From assembly GCA_026874595.1 (NCBI GenBank), contig CM049321.1:8928979-8992978 (forward strand): DNA of 64,000 nt, given 5' to 3'. Each line of letters begins with the position of its first letter. Positions within the stretch are counted from its first letter, which is position 1. A program made the translations under genes and the position numbers. Origin of the DNA: Sipunculus nudus. Taxonomy: Eukaryota > Annelida > Sipuncula > Golfingiida > Sipunculidae. Below the pieces are notes generated by a model, which saw nothing but the letters and a program-made list of their open reading frames with translations, was not told the origin of the DNA and searched no databases. Shown in pieces: positions 1 through 10,389 of the stretch.

Positions 1-1379
1 TATTTTTTTATGAACTTTTTGCCAGTTGTGTTCAAAATTTGAAGGACAGCAGACATGTGTGTCTGCATATAGAAAATTATCTCAATTTGATGCTGACTAG
101 CAAAAAAAAAAAATAAATAAAATAAAATAAAATAAAATAATAAATAAATAAATGCAATAAAAAATAATACTTTGTTAATATTTTGATGATAACAAATAAA
201 CCTGCATAACAATGTATAGACTGCAAGTGACGTCACATTCTTACACAATCTGTGAAATTATTCAAGATCAACATGCATAACAAATTGGAAGGCGATTAAT
301 GCATTTATATTTTTTTTCAAGAAATTGGTGAATTATACATCAAAAGAACGGATTATGATGAAATTTCCAATTATGTCAGTCACTCTTAAAGACTAATTTT
401 TCCTGATCGTGTTCATACCTTGAATGTAGATCGACGATTAGGTCTGTCGACTGTACTAATTATAAGTCGGGTGAGTGTAGATTAATGTCAGTTGTCCCAA
501 AAATTGAAATTACGTAAAACCACTTGAATGTTATATATAGCTGGGGCCACTTGACTTGTTCTATGTCTGATGCTGTTCATTATAAATCTGTTTGGTAGTT
601 TTCGAGGCAGTTGGGGAACAGTTCTTGGGGAATGGAAATGTATGAATGTTTTCTAATTCCGATGAGCGGTTTACAGTGAATTATGAAATGTGTTAGAGGC
701 TTTTTAATGAGCTGGTAGAGGGCCAATATTTTTCATATTTTGCATGCTGGCAGGCAACTGACAGTTAATAAGATTATTTTTTATTTTGTACTCCTTTGGT
801 GAATATCTGTTTAACAGCTTACACTCAGAAGAGTTAACGTTCTGAAAAATCGTGATTTCACCATGTATGATGCAAAATATAGGTCACCGTGACCAAATTT
901 CATGTTTTCAAGGATATTTCACAAAGACACGTCTAATGAGAAACACGAACATTTCACGTGTAACGATAACGATTAGTGCCAGGTGTTATAGACCACACGG
1001 ACAGGCGGAAGGACGTCGGACAAAACGCTCATTATTTAATTTAGCATTTCAAATTATCATCAATCTAAGAGAGCTTAAAAACCGTTTCTATAAAAGCAGC
1101 CATGTTGTTACACAAAATATCCTTATACCACTGCAAATTAATATAGTTTTTACATAAAAAAATTAAATGTCCATTGAACTGGAAAGTTTGATTTGTCCTT
1201 TGATGGGGGCTAACGGGTTGTAAAAGGGTTTAAATCTTTCCACATATATGCGGTTCCCGATGCAGTTGAAAATCCAATTTGTTTTTTTTTTCCCAAAATA
1301 GCTTATGAAAGGATCGTCAAGAGACTTTTAATTCCATCGATATTTAAAAGATTTGGTTTATAATCAGCCTCATTCTGCC
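1..1379. other. No gene seen; A-rich simple sequence at 100-165
   Basis: The stretch is AT-rich with an (AAATA/AAATAA) tract around 100-165. A short phrase at about 995-1030 (cacggacaggcggaaggacgtcggacaaa) resembles the microsatellite-flanking tail of the Helitron-like elements found further right, so it is probably a remnant of one. Nothing coding can be supported. Confidence 0.5.
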
Positions 1380-1990
1380 GTACACGTCCTCTCTGGTCTC
1401 GCGCGCTTGTTCATTGTGGCTTTGCGGCTGCCTCAGGTGCACATTTCCAAAAGGCGCCATTAGGTAATTAAGACTCGCCCCGTAGAAAGAGAGGCTGATA
1501 GGAGTTCAGGAGTTTATTTTTAAATCCATATTAAGCTAAAAATGGCGGCGGGTGGTCGTCCGGAGATCGCTTGTTGATTCGTATATCTAGTTCATTTTAC
1601 ATCCACCTGTCGCCAGTATCCAATACACATTCAGAGGTATTCTTGGGGAACGATAAGAATGGGACCCAAAGTCTTAAACATCGCGCCAGTATGGTGCTAT
1701 AATGTTCCTTTTTCTGATAAACTATTCTGATAACGCTAGATTTATTGTTACTGGCGGTGTACCCATAAATTGGACATACGACTCGTGACATCCGGGTTTT
1801 AGTGTTATGCAAAATGACAGCAGCGTCTGCGTTTTCGAGAAACTGGGAGAAAAAACCCTATCGGGCTCTGATAAGCGTACAGGGAAAGGCTCGAAAGCAC
1901 TCCGAGTACAGCGCCAAGGCGAGAATCTATCTGCTGAGGGAGTTCGATGAAAAGGAGATGCGTATCGACGTTAGAGCGAAATAACGCTTT
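1380..1990. promoter_or_regulatory. CpG-rich patch with YY1-like site, possible promoter
   Basis: This stretch is locally rich in CpG and GC compared with the AT-rich flanks (examples tctcgcgcgcttg, ggcgccat, gtcgtccggagatcgc). AAAATGGCGGC at 1539-1549 is a full match to the YY1 consensus often found just at transcription starts in animals. A 56-codon ORF follows at 1814. I cannot assign a gene, so promoter is an inference from composition plus one motif. Confidence 0.3.
1814..1984 (+). CDS. Small ORF, 56 codons, unrecognised
   Basis: The ORF begins ATG with A at -3 (caaaATGa), reads MTAASAFSRNWEKKPYRALI and ends REFDEKEMRIDVRAK before TAA. It is basic and Lys/Arg-rich with no membrane segment, and uses CpG codons (GCG, CGA, CGT) unlike the flanks. 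I see no splice donor that would extend it. It may be a short gene, a first exon read past its end, or chance within a CpG-rich region. I do not recognise the protein. Confidence 0.25.
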   Translation: MTAASAFSRNWEKKPYRALISVQGKARKHSEYSAKARIYLLREFDEKEMRIDVRAK

Positions 1991-2353
1991 CTTTGACCAC
2001 GCTCAACTTCTCAAATTACAGTATAGTATGTTCCTTTGTTCTTGTTAGATGGAGTCTGGTAATCGGAAGCAAGTTCTCAAGTTGCCTTGTTTTAACGTAC
2101 CTGCGCTGGGACCTGCTTATTACGGACAAAAGACGCATTTGTAAAAAAAAACAGCATATTTGTCAGCCTACAGTTATAAGCATATATCAAATGTAAGCAA
2201 GGATTCCATATTGAAAATAATTATACATGTTACAGCGGCGGATGCAGGTTCTTATAGAAAGGTGGGGGTTGGGGGTGGGGGGGGGGGGGTGGTGGAGGGG
2301 GGGGGGGTGTGATGGGGGGTAGTTGCTCAAATCCCTGGCGCAACAAATCATCT

Positions 2354-2486
2354 GACAGGGGCGGATCCAGGATTTTGGAAAAGGGGAGGGGGGTCCAACC
2401 CAGGAGGACTAATAAAAATCCTAAAAAAGGGGTGAAAAGGGGGGGGGTCCGAACCCCCTGGACCCCCCCCTGGATCCGCCTCTGTC
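2354..2486. mobile_element. Short palindromic MITE
   Basis: The ends form an inverted repeat: GACAGGGGCGGATCCAGG at 2354 and its near-exact reverse complement CCTGGATCCGCCTCTGTC ending at 2486. The interior is G/C-tract rich (gggggggg...cccccccc). The 133-bp unit carries no coding capacity and looks like a foldback MITE. A related one-sided fragment (gcggcggatgcaggttct) lies at about 2236, next to a long G tract. Confidence 0.6.
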
Positions 2487-2973
2487 ATCTCTAGCATGCA
2501 AACAAGGGACCCATGGGTCATGGCGCTCAGCTGATTGTGACAGTTACAACTGCATCACCATAGATTTTTTGAAGTTGCAATCAAAGTACTATCCTCAGTG
2601 CTCAGGAACTAGGGCTCAATGACTGATTAATAATTTAAAATGAAATTATTTCTTTAAAATGCTACATCAGAACAATGTGGCATCTCTTGGATTACTTCTT
2701 GAATTAATATTTCAATAAAAGTTGTGCACATTGGATCAAAAACAGCTTTACATTTAAAGAAATACAGTTGACAGTAACAAACCATGTATTGCAATACAAT
2801 TGGTGATGGAGGTTGTGGTGGGGGGTTGGGGGGTTGATAGGGTAGGACCCATGAGAATAAGTGTATTTTTTTATTACAGCAGGGGTGTTCTGCATGTGCT
2901 GCATCACTAATACGTTTACCTACGCAAGGCTGTAGTGAGCAAGGTTGGGGTCTTAGATATAGAAAATGCAAAT

Positions 2974-2996
2974 GGGGGGGGGGGGGGGGGGGGGGG
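2974..2996. repeat. Poly-G tract (23 G)
   Basis: A 23-base G run. Similar runs occur at 13414-13439 (26 G), and shorter ones near 2277-2308, 7487-7499, 12299-12313 and 58617-58631. Such runs can form G-quadruplexes and are also prone to length errors in sequencing. Confidence 0.9.
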
Positions 2997-3180
2997 CTAC
3001 ATTAGAGCATCTGAAAAACTTCAATTATTAGAATATATTTTAAGCTTATAGAATTCATCAGATTAAATCCACATGTATCCCGGGTGTGAAAAATAAATAT
3101 ACTTACGAGAAAAAAACGTGCTGTGGTCAAATTTGGGCAAAATTTAAGGTATCAATATTATATTTTTGGTAATATTTTAA

Positions 3181-5402
3181 ACAAGTGACCCATGGGTCAT
3201 GACGCTCAGCTGCCAAGCATGACCTGTGACATCATGGACTGAGATTCACAACTTCCAGTCAAATTTTGAAGAACCAATTTGCTAATTTGTTGAAAATTTT
3301 CTATGACAACAGAAATATATATCACCTATGTCTGGTTAAAACACAGTGAATTGATGGTCTGAGGAAAATGCATGATTGTTAAGCTATCAGGAACTATTCC
3401 AACAGCTTGCTTGAAACCTGTCAGTCTCAAAAGGAACACCACAAAGGGCAAATATAAGATCAAAATATATAGCAAAAATCAAGGAAATACATGCAAGAAT
3501 TATTGAGAAACAGGTGCTTCTGTATGAATTTTTATTCAATACAAGCCAACTGTACTGCACTTTTATAAATGATGGTAATATTTATTCAGAAATATTTGAC
3601 CCAATCCTTTACAAGATTACATAAATATACATCCAACTGCATTCATTTTAACTGTTCTTGAGATAATATGATCAAAAGGAATTAAAAGATGGTTGCCTGG
3701 TGGCCATATTGGACTTCTGACAAGTCTGAAATCAGACAACAAACATTCTCTAAATCGGACCAAACATTTAAGAAAAATTACTGAAACTGCCCTGAAGAAA
3801 GAATTTCTAAGGTGGCTAACTGGCAGACATAATGGATTTCTGACAAGTATGACATTTGATATCCCACATTCTCCAATAAGAGACCAAACTTGGGGCAAAT
3901 TATCCAGTAATAAATGCCCAAAATAATTCAAAAGGCATGTCCAGGCCCTCATATCAGATTTATAGATATGCAATTGTAAAAAGTGTAAGTCCAATATTTT
4001 TATTATCACTCTGCTTTTCAACGGGGTCAGCAGGGTAGGTAAACTGCCAAACCTGAAAGAATAGAAATGCAGAAAGCATGACTAAGAGTCTTGAAATAAA
4101 ACAAAAAGCCATCCTAAATCAAGGTACACATCCACATATTATGAGAATAAACACTTGCTTTTATATGTGGTGATATAAATTAAAATATTCAGATATCTAG
4201 GAAACTAAGTTTATTGCTGGGATTCCATAAAATAAACTGCAAAATGTTCCTACATCTTATAAATCAGTAGCTAAACCTTAATACTATACTCTCATAGTCT
4301 TAATGCCTGGCTGAAGCATTCTGACAAGTGTTTTTGTTATGAAGTAACGAGGTACTTATCACTGAGCCTTATCACTTAATAGGCTGATACAAAAGGGAGT
4401 CATATGCCACCAGTGTCACTCACAATTACAGCCACACAGGGAGATGTACCAGCTGGAGTGGGATGGTTATATATACAAGAAAAATAAAGATGGTCTATAA
4501 AATAAGTAATTGTGAACATCCCTGACCTATGACCTTGGCCTTTTGCCCATATATCAACTGGATTCTTTCTAAATGATGGGTAACTACTGACCACTTAAAT
4601 CTGGTGTAATTACTTGGCAACCAATGGGTGAATAACTTTGACCTGCAACCTTTAACCTGCTGACCAGCTGACCCCAAAATCAATAAGTTATTTATTCAAG
4701 CAAAAAGACCCATAAATATGAAGTTTGAGTCAAACTGAGTGATGCATAGATGTGGCATATGTGAAAGATTGAAGGTCTGGGTTGAACAGTTACACTTGAA
4801 ATATGCTCACAAGCATTTAGAACAATTAAATATTGTGACCTTGACCTTTGACTTTTTGACCTCAACATCAATAGGCTTCTTCCCATATTGGTAGGTAAGC
4901 CATATATGACAGATGGAAGGTACAGATTGAAAAATTTGCCTGAAAATGACTCCACGCAGGAAGTGGGTGCTGTGAACTTGACCTTGACCTCAAAATCAAC
5001 AGGTCTTTTCCCCTGTTGGCAGAGAAGCGATATCAGTGCTGGAAGGTTTGGAATGAAAAGTCTAGCTACTAGACCACTACCTTTTCAAAGAGGTGGATCC
5101 TGTGACCCTGACCTTTGACCTTGTGACCTCAAAATCTATAGGATTCTTCTCCAACTTAGTAGGTGAGCTATATGTGAAAGATCAAAGAATTGGGATGAAA
5201 GGGTTGGCTTAAAATGCATCCACAGGCTTTTCAAAGAAGAGGCTCCTGTGACCTTGACCTTTGACCTTTTGACCTTAAAAAAATTATGGTTCTTCCGTCC
5301 GGCCGGCCGGACGGCCGGACGGACGGACAGACAGACGAAAGGACGCCGGACAAAGACCCATCGCTATAGCCCAGCATGACTGAAAGTCAGCTGAGCTAAA
5401 AA
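3181..5402 (+). mobile_element. Helitron-like / pearl-like element with tandem core, inner copy
   Basis: It starts ACAAGTGACCCATGGGTCAT...GCTCAGCTG and ends AGTCAGCTGAGCTAAAAA at 5402. The right half (about 4500-5280) is a tandem series of 130-150 bp units, each carrying a form of TGACCTTGACCTTTGACC followed by a CAAAATCAATAGG-like phrase. After it come ccggccggccggacgg and an ACGG-type microsatellite, then the tail. The left half holds a second short duplication (TGGCCATATTGGACTTCTGACAAG-like, about 3695-3850). This is a non-autonomous element; the name rests on recalled bivalve pearl elements. Confidence 0.62.
5249..5268 (-). promoter_or_regulatory. DR1-like nuclear receptor motif in tandem core
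   Basis: The minus strand reads AAGGTCAAAGGTCAAGGTCA: two AGGTCA half-sites with one base between (DR1), and a third directly after. The same phrase, with zero to two changes, recurs at 4836, 5103, 10823, 11563, 11702 and 11850, once per tandem unit. The match is to the textbook RXR/HNF4-type consensus; binding is not shown. Confidence 0.4.
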
Positions 5403-5889
5403 TTATAAAAGATTTTGATCTTATTTTGGGTAAACAAATTTTAATTAATTAAAGTTATATTACTGAAAAAAAGTCAATATCTTTAATATTTTTTGTGTTA
5501 AGTGACCAAATATTTTTCCTGCAATATGTTTGGGCCCATAACTTTTTTAAATTATATAATACAGACCTAATTTCTGGCATGTACATAGGAACTATTTCGA
5601 GGCATATTCATGGCAAGTATGAGGAAAAACAGATGAGTGGTTTTGATATTAGGCAGTCCTGAAGTGTGAAAATAGGTTTTTAATAAAAATTGGGGGTTTT
5701 CCTTAATTTCTCAAAGGAACGAAGTCGCTAAGACCAAGTTTTCGGCTTGGTAGGAGATCTTGGGGACATCTAACATTATGCCGAATTTGGATTCCTGGGT
5801 CTTACGGTTTCAAAACGTGCCACATCGACGGACGGACGGACAGACAGACGACTATAGCTCAGATGACTTATAGTCAGCTGAGCTAAAAA

Positions 5890-6879
5890 TGAAGGGAAGA
5901 AAACGGTAAATGTTCTTTTTTTCAGATTATCAGATCATATATCGCCCTGGGAATGTTAAATCTTAACCACACACAAAACAATTAAACACCGACTCACCAA
6001 GTTGTAAATCATGAAACTGAAAGTCATCTGGTTTTAGGTGTTATTTATTACATAATGTATAACAATCATCCCATAACATCCAGCAAACAGCAATATTAAT
6101 AATAAACCCTCGAACTCACCATACATTATTGACCTACAAGTGACCTGAACCCTATCACGTGAGTAATAGAAGTACGTGAATCCTATCACGTGACTCCCTA
6201 GAATAACGTGAACCCCCTATGTGAAACCTAAGTATACTACGCCCACATGTGCTCCTCTACCACATGTTAGTACCCATATGACCTCGCTTAACCGCACCCA
6301 ACCATACCCCTTGGGTTTATCGTAGAAAAGTAAACATGTAAACTGATTGTGAATCAGACTTTAATGTTTGGAAAAGACTTGTTCATGGCACAATTCATGA
6401 AAGGCAAAAAAAATAATAATAATAATAATAAATTTGTTGAAACAGACTGGTGATCAGCTGCACTTTTGTCCTGGAATGTGAGTTATATATATTTAAGGAG
6501 GGTTATTAGTCCTGCAAAGCAGCGTATCTTTTATTGGCTCTGCAAGTACAAGTCCTTGAAAATTGCGACAACTGTGTTTTTATTCTATTTCTTGAAATTC
6601 TTTTTTTTTTAATTAAAAAAAATCCCAATCCCAAGTTTCACACTTGATTTCATGTAATTTCAATTTGTTTGCGTGATATGCAGTAAATAACATGAACAAA
6701 TCACGAATATTACAATATGGCACCACCGCTTTAACTAGGTTAATAAATACTTGCTGATATGTACATATGGTGACGTGTAAGTGCATCTCAATGAGCAGCA
6801 GTGGGTGTTTTATCTATAAACCTTCCTTGCCATGGACTTTGGAACAACAAAAAAGCGACAACGTTTGTCATTCGTACTA
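5890..6879. other. No gene seen
   Basis: A CACGTGA-rich patch at 6157-6220 (atcacgtgag, tacgtgaatc, atcacgtgac, taacgtgaac) is a short degenerate tandem with an E-box-like core. The rest is AT-rich with an AAT tract at 6411-6431. Confidence 0.5.
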
Positions 6880-6936
<57 letters not shown>

Positions 6937-7046
6937 TTCAGGCATGTAACAGATCGGAGGAACTATACCGTCGTTTCGCCTCATCGGGTGACTAAAATTC
7001 AACTACAATTATACGTTTGTATGTATGTATGTATGTATATATATGT

Positions 7047-7101
<55 letters not shown>

Positions 7102-7176
7102 GTATAGCCGTGTTAGTCTGTAGTTGAAGCGAAAGTTTAGATAAACAGTGTTTATCACTGTATATCTTAACTTTCG

Positions 7177-7224
<48 letters not shown>

Positions 7225-7240
7225 GTATATATATTACATA
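6880..7240. repeat. TA microsatellites with GTAT and CATA variants
   Basis: Long (TA)n runs lie at about 6882-6937, 7035-7098 and 7178-7218, with (GTAT)n at 7017-7036. Tyr/Ile-repeat reading frames across them are artefacts. Confidence 0.9.
7129..7177. repeat. 22-bp hairpin between TA microsatellites
   Basis: GCGAAAGTTTAGATAAACAGTG (7129-7150), a loop tttat and CACTGTATATCTTAACTTTCGC (7156-7177) pair at 20 of 22 positions. It follows gtggtatagccgtgttagtctgtag and is embedded between two long (TA)n tracts. It looks like a small foldback element inserted at TA. Confidence 0.6.
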
Positions 7241-7909
7241 CTAAGTATACAGTGTCTCTTGCACCCGATTAAACATATACTGAATCCTATTCTTCATTCC
7301 AGAGATTACGTGCAACAGAGTACAGAACCGATAGGCTACAAAAAGGAAGGCTTATACATGTGGAAACCCTCATGCTAGTATATACTAGGTACTTGTACTC
7401 AAGTTAAAATTTTGTAGTACTTGCTCTGTAATAATTAAGTACGCTTCAAATAAGAAATCAGACTCTGACCCGAAACAGATAATAAGGGGGGGGGGGGGGT
7501 ATTGGACCCGCCTCTACTAGAGTTAGTTTAAGACATGTCTCGTTAATTCATAAGAGAATTACTGATTAACAAGAGACTGTCCCTTCCAGTTACATGTTCG
7601 CAATATCTGATAGACTTTTCATTCCAAGCAGTACCGAATTTTACCGATTAAAAGCAAGAGAATTTTAATTCTCCAGAGTAGTACCATCATTAATTCACAC
7701 CAAAAAAAAAATAATTGCCGCGTATCTCCGCACGAGAATGTCATTTCTAGTTTTCCAAAAATGCGAAAGATGGCGCTACTGTTCTCACAAGCTTTTTGGT
7801 GGTAAGATGTGAAATATATAATAATGTAATTACTACCGACACAAAATCACATAATATATGCAGACTTCTGATGTCCCCGCTACCTTCTGTGATTAATGAA
7901 TGACTCAAT

Positions 7910-7940
7910 ATGCAAATTATATATATATATATATATACAC

Positions 7941-8007
<67 letters not shown>

Positions 8008-8627
8008 TTATTAAGGTATTGTATTGTAATTATATTCATATCAGGGAAGGGGCGAGTTAGAAAAAATCATTTAGTTTTCTTACATTATTTGGTGCTAAAT
8101 GTCTCATTTCAAACATATATATATATATATATATAATTTGTAGCTGTGAAATAGGTGTGTGTATAAAGTGGACAGTACATATAATACAATATGAAGTCAC
8201 TACAATGTAAGTACAATTGAACTTATGCATAAACATATAAAGTGCACATATTTGTTCAGGTGGTTTTGTTGTATGTAATACTTCACTTGAGATCTGTGGT
8301 TTTATTAGATTGCGCAGCTCTACATGTTATTGCCTGCTTTATCCTGTGGCATTGTAATACACATCACTAATCAAATATGATATATTTTGTTCATCTATAT
8401 CCTCCTGCTATGGTAGCCTAATGATGGTTCAAACTTTCTCCTACTTGACAATACTTTGTTATTAACAAAAGCACTGTTGCAATAATATGATTTTATAATT
8501 ATTCTTAACTAAAGGAGGAGGCAAACATCATAACAATCAATCCAAAAAATATAAATTTGCAACATACCCCTAGGGTCCTGATTTTTACTCGGGGGCTACT
8601 TGTTATATACATATTATATATATATAA

Positions 8628-8680
<53 letters not shown>
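7910..8680. repeat. TA and CATA microsatellites
   Basis: (TA)n lies at about 7917-8003, 8113-8135 and 8651-8680, and (CATA)n at 8627-8651. Sequence between them is unremarkable AT-rich DNA. Confidence 0.85.
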
Positions 8681-8683
<3 letters not shown>

Positions 8684-10389
8684 GCATAGTCATGGATTGT
8701 ACTCAAGAGACATATGTAATATAAATGTGTATGTACCTGCATGTAAGCTCGCATAAGCTTAAAACTGATTGCTTTTTCCCCAAGGAAACACATCAACATG
8801 CACACACATGGCATGCTGGTTTTTACATACATGAAATATTGCAAGTTGAAGCTGCCCTTTAAATAATTAACTACACAGTAATTAATATGATGTGACTTTT
8901 ATAACCAAGTTACAACACAACAGAAAGTGACATCAGTGAAGAGGAAAACAAACCCCGAAGACTGCAGGAGTTTATATACAAAAATTGCAAAACCAAATTG
9001 AATATTTACAAAAGATATGCATATATATAGTTTACAACATATAGTGTTACTATACTGGATTGGTTTTCCACAAATGTGAAACCTTATTTTACCTTTTTGA
9101 TTTTTCGTTAAAATTACAAGTTTTATACATCTTTCATACAAGATGAATCATGTATGAGATCAACATGTTATATGCATGTCTGCGCTTTACCCATATATCT
9201 CTAAAACTGCCATCATCATGTTATTACCTTAACCATTAGGTGGGGGTTATGTTTTTTTTCAGTGTTGGTTTGTTTGTCTGTCGGTTTGTCAGTTAGCTAC
9301 ATTACTAAAAGTTCTTAACAGATTTTGATAAACTTTATACAAGATGGACCATGAATACATAGAAAAGTTTGTACACTGCCAATGGGTTTTCTTTCAACTG
9401 TACTATCTTTCCAGTTCATTTATTCATTTTTTTTTTTGCTGTTTTCCCTTTGTAGCAAAGAGAGTTAAGGTTGTCCGTAGTACATAAGAAAAACTGTGTT
9501 AAATACAGGATGACAGGATACAGCAACTGTATATAATATCTTAATATTTATATTTTAAATTGAATTTTTAAAATTTTGCTACCTACTTATTCTACCAGTT
9601 TTCCAAAAAATTAAAGGCCGAAATACTACATGGCTAATATAATAAAACCTGGACAAAAAATATATCCCAATCATTTTGTGTTATATATTGGGAAATACCA
9701 GTATTCATTTACTGGTTGATCAGTTATTTGTATAGTCACCTTTTGATTGAAAGATATCCCAGCACCCTGAGATATAGCCACAACATCAAACTCTACCTGA
9801 ATATAACCCAAGCAATGCACCAGGGCTTCTAGAGCAGTGAGAGTATAAATGTAGCGATGAGGGTAATGTAATCCATTCAAATGTGTTGGAAATGAACTTT
9901 TTCAAAACAAATTACTTAAGCATATAAAAGCCTTTATGGTCAGAACTGCATGTTATGAGTAACATTTTGCAAGCATGTCAATGTGAAATGTAAACAAAAG
10001 ATATTTCCTTGAAATGTAACCAATTTTGATTTTGAAGTTTGACAGTTGAGACAATTTAGTAGTCTCAGCCGTCCCGAAAATTCCAAACTGGAAAAGAAGA
10101 GGAGTAGAAAAGACTTCTGGTGGAAGGATGACAGTGTTCAAACAAGTGGAAGTATGCATAATGGTTTCTGCAATTAGGTTTGCTGTAAAAATGGCTTCTG
10201 TGTTTTACTAAGCCATCTAAATTGTATAAATCTACCAAAGATTGTGGAGTACCATTTGTCAGTTATTCAAATTAAATTATGAAATTAAAAAAAGTAGAAA
10301 TGTATTTTTATATAATAAATGTCTCACCTTTGTATTATAATTATGGCTATAACTGTCCTTGTGTCACAGTTCTGATGTTCCATATAATC
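8681..10389. other. No gene seen
   Basis: AT-rich. At 9238-9360, aggtgggggttatgttttttt...tttgtttgtctgtcggtttgtcag...acagattttgataaactttatacaagatgg resembles a dispersed invertebrate repeat I recall, but I cannot define its ends. Confidence 0.4.

Larger units (their letters stand above)
2502..5889 (+). mobile_element. Helitron-like element, outer copy (interrupted 3181-5402)
   Basis: The left part is 2502-3180, starting ACAAGGGACCCATGGGTCAT...GCTCAGCTG. The right part is 5403-5889, ending with a hairpin and CAGCTGAGCTAAAAA. The interrupted ends join in the same sequence seen intact in the 17.3, 31.1 and 39.9 kb copies (aaggtaccaat...aatatttta | aaagattttcatc). Its own unit is therefore that 2.5-kb family, shortened on the left. 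The 5' end has a perfect 12-bp palindrome GACCCATGGGTC. No protein is encoded. Confidence 0.65.

Noticed and set aside
852-1157. 101-codon plus-strand ORF
   Set aside because: It crosses a remnant of the cggacaggcggaaggacgtcggac repeat tail and has no domain.
2654-2971. 105-codon minus-strand ORF with PPNPPPQPPSP
   Set aside because: The proline run comes from a G-rich tract (ggtggggggttggggggttg) and the ORF lies inside the left part of the outer Helitron-like element.
6801-8844. Several ORFs of Tyr/Ile or Ile/Tyr repeats, 60-90 codons
   Set aside because: They are translations of TA, CATA and GTAT microsatellites on both strands; the same applies at 25184-25432, 27665-28015 and 61774-62563.
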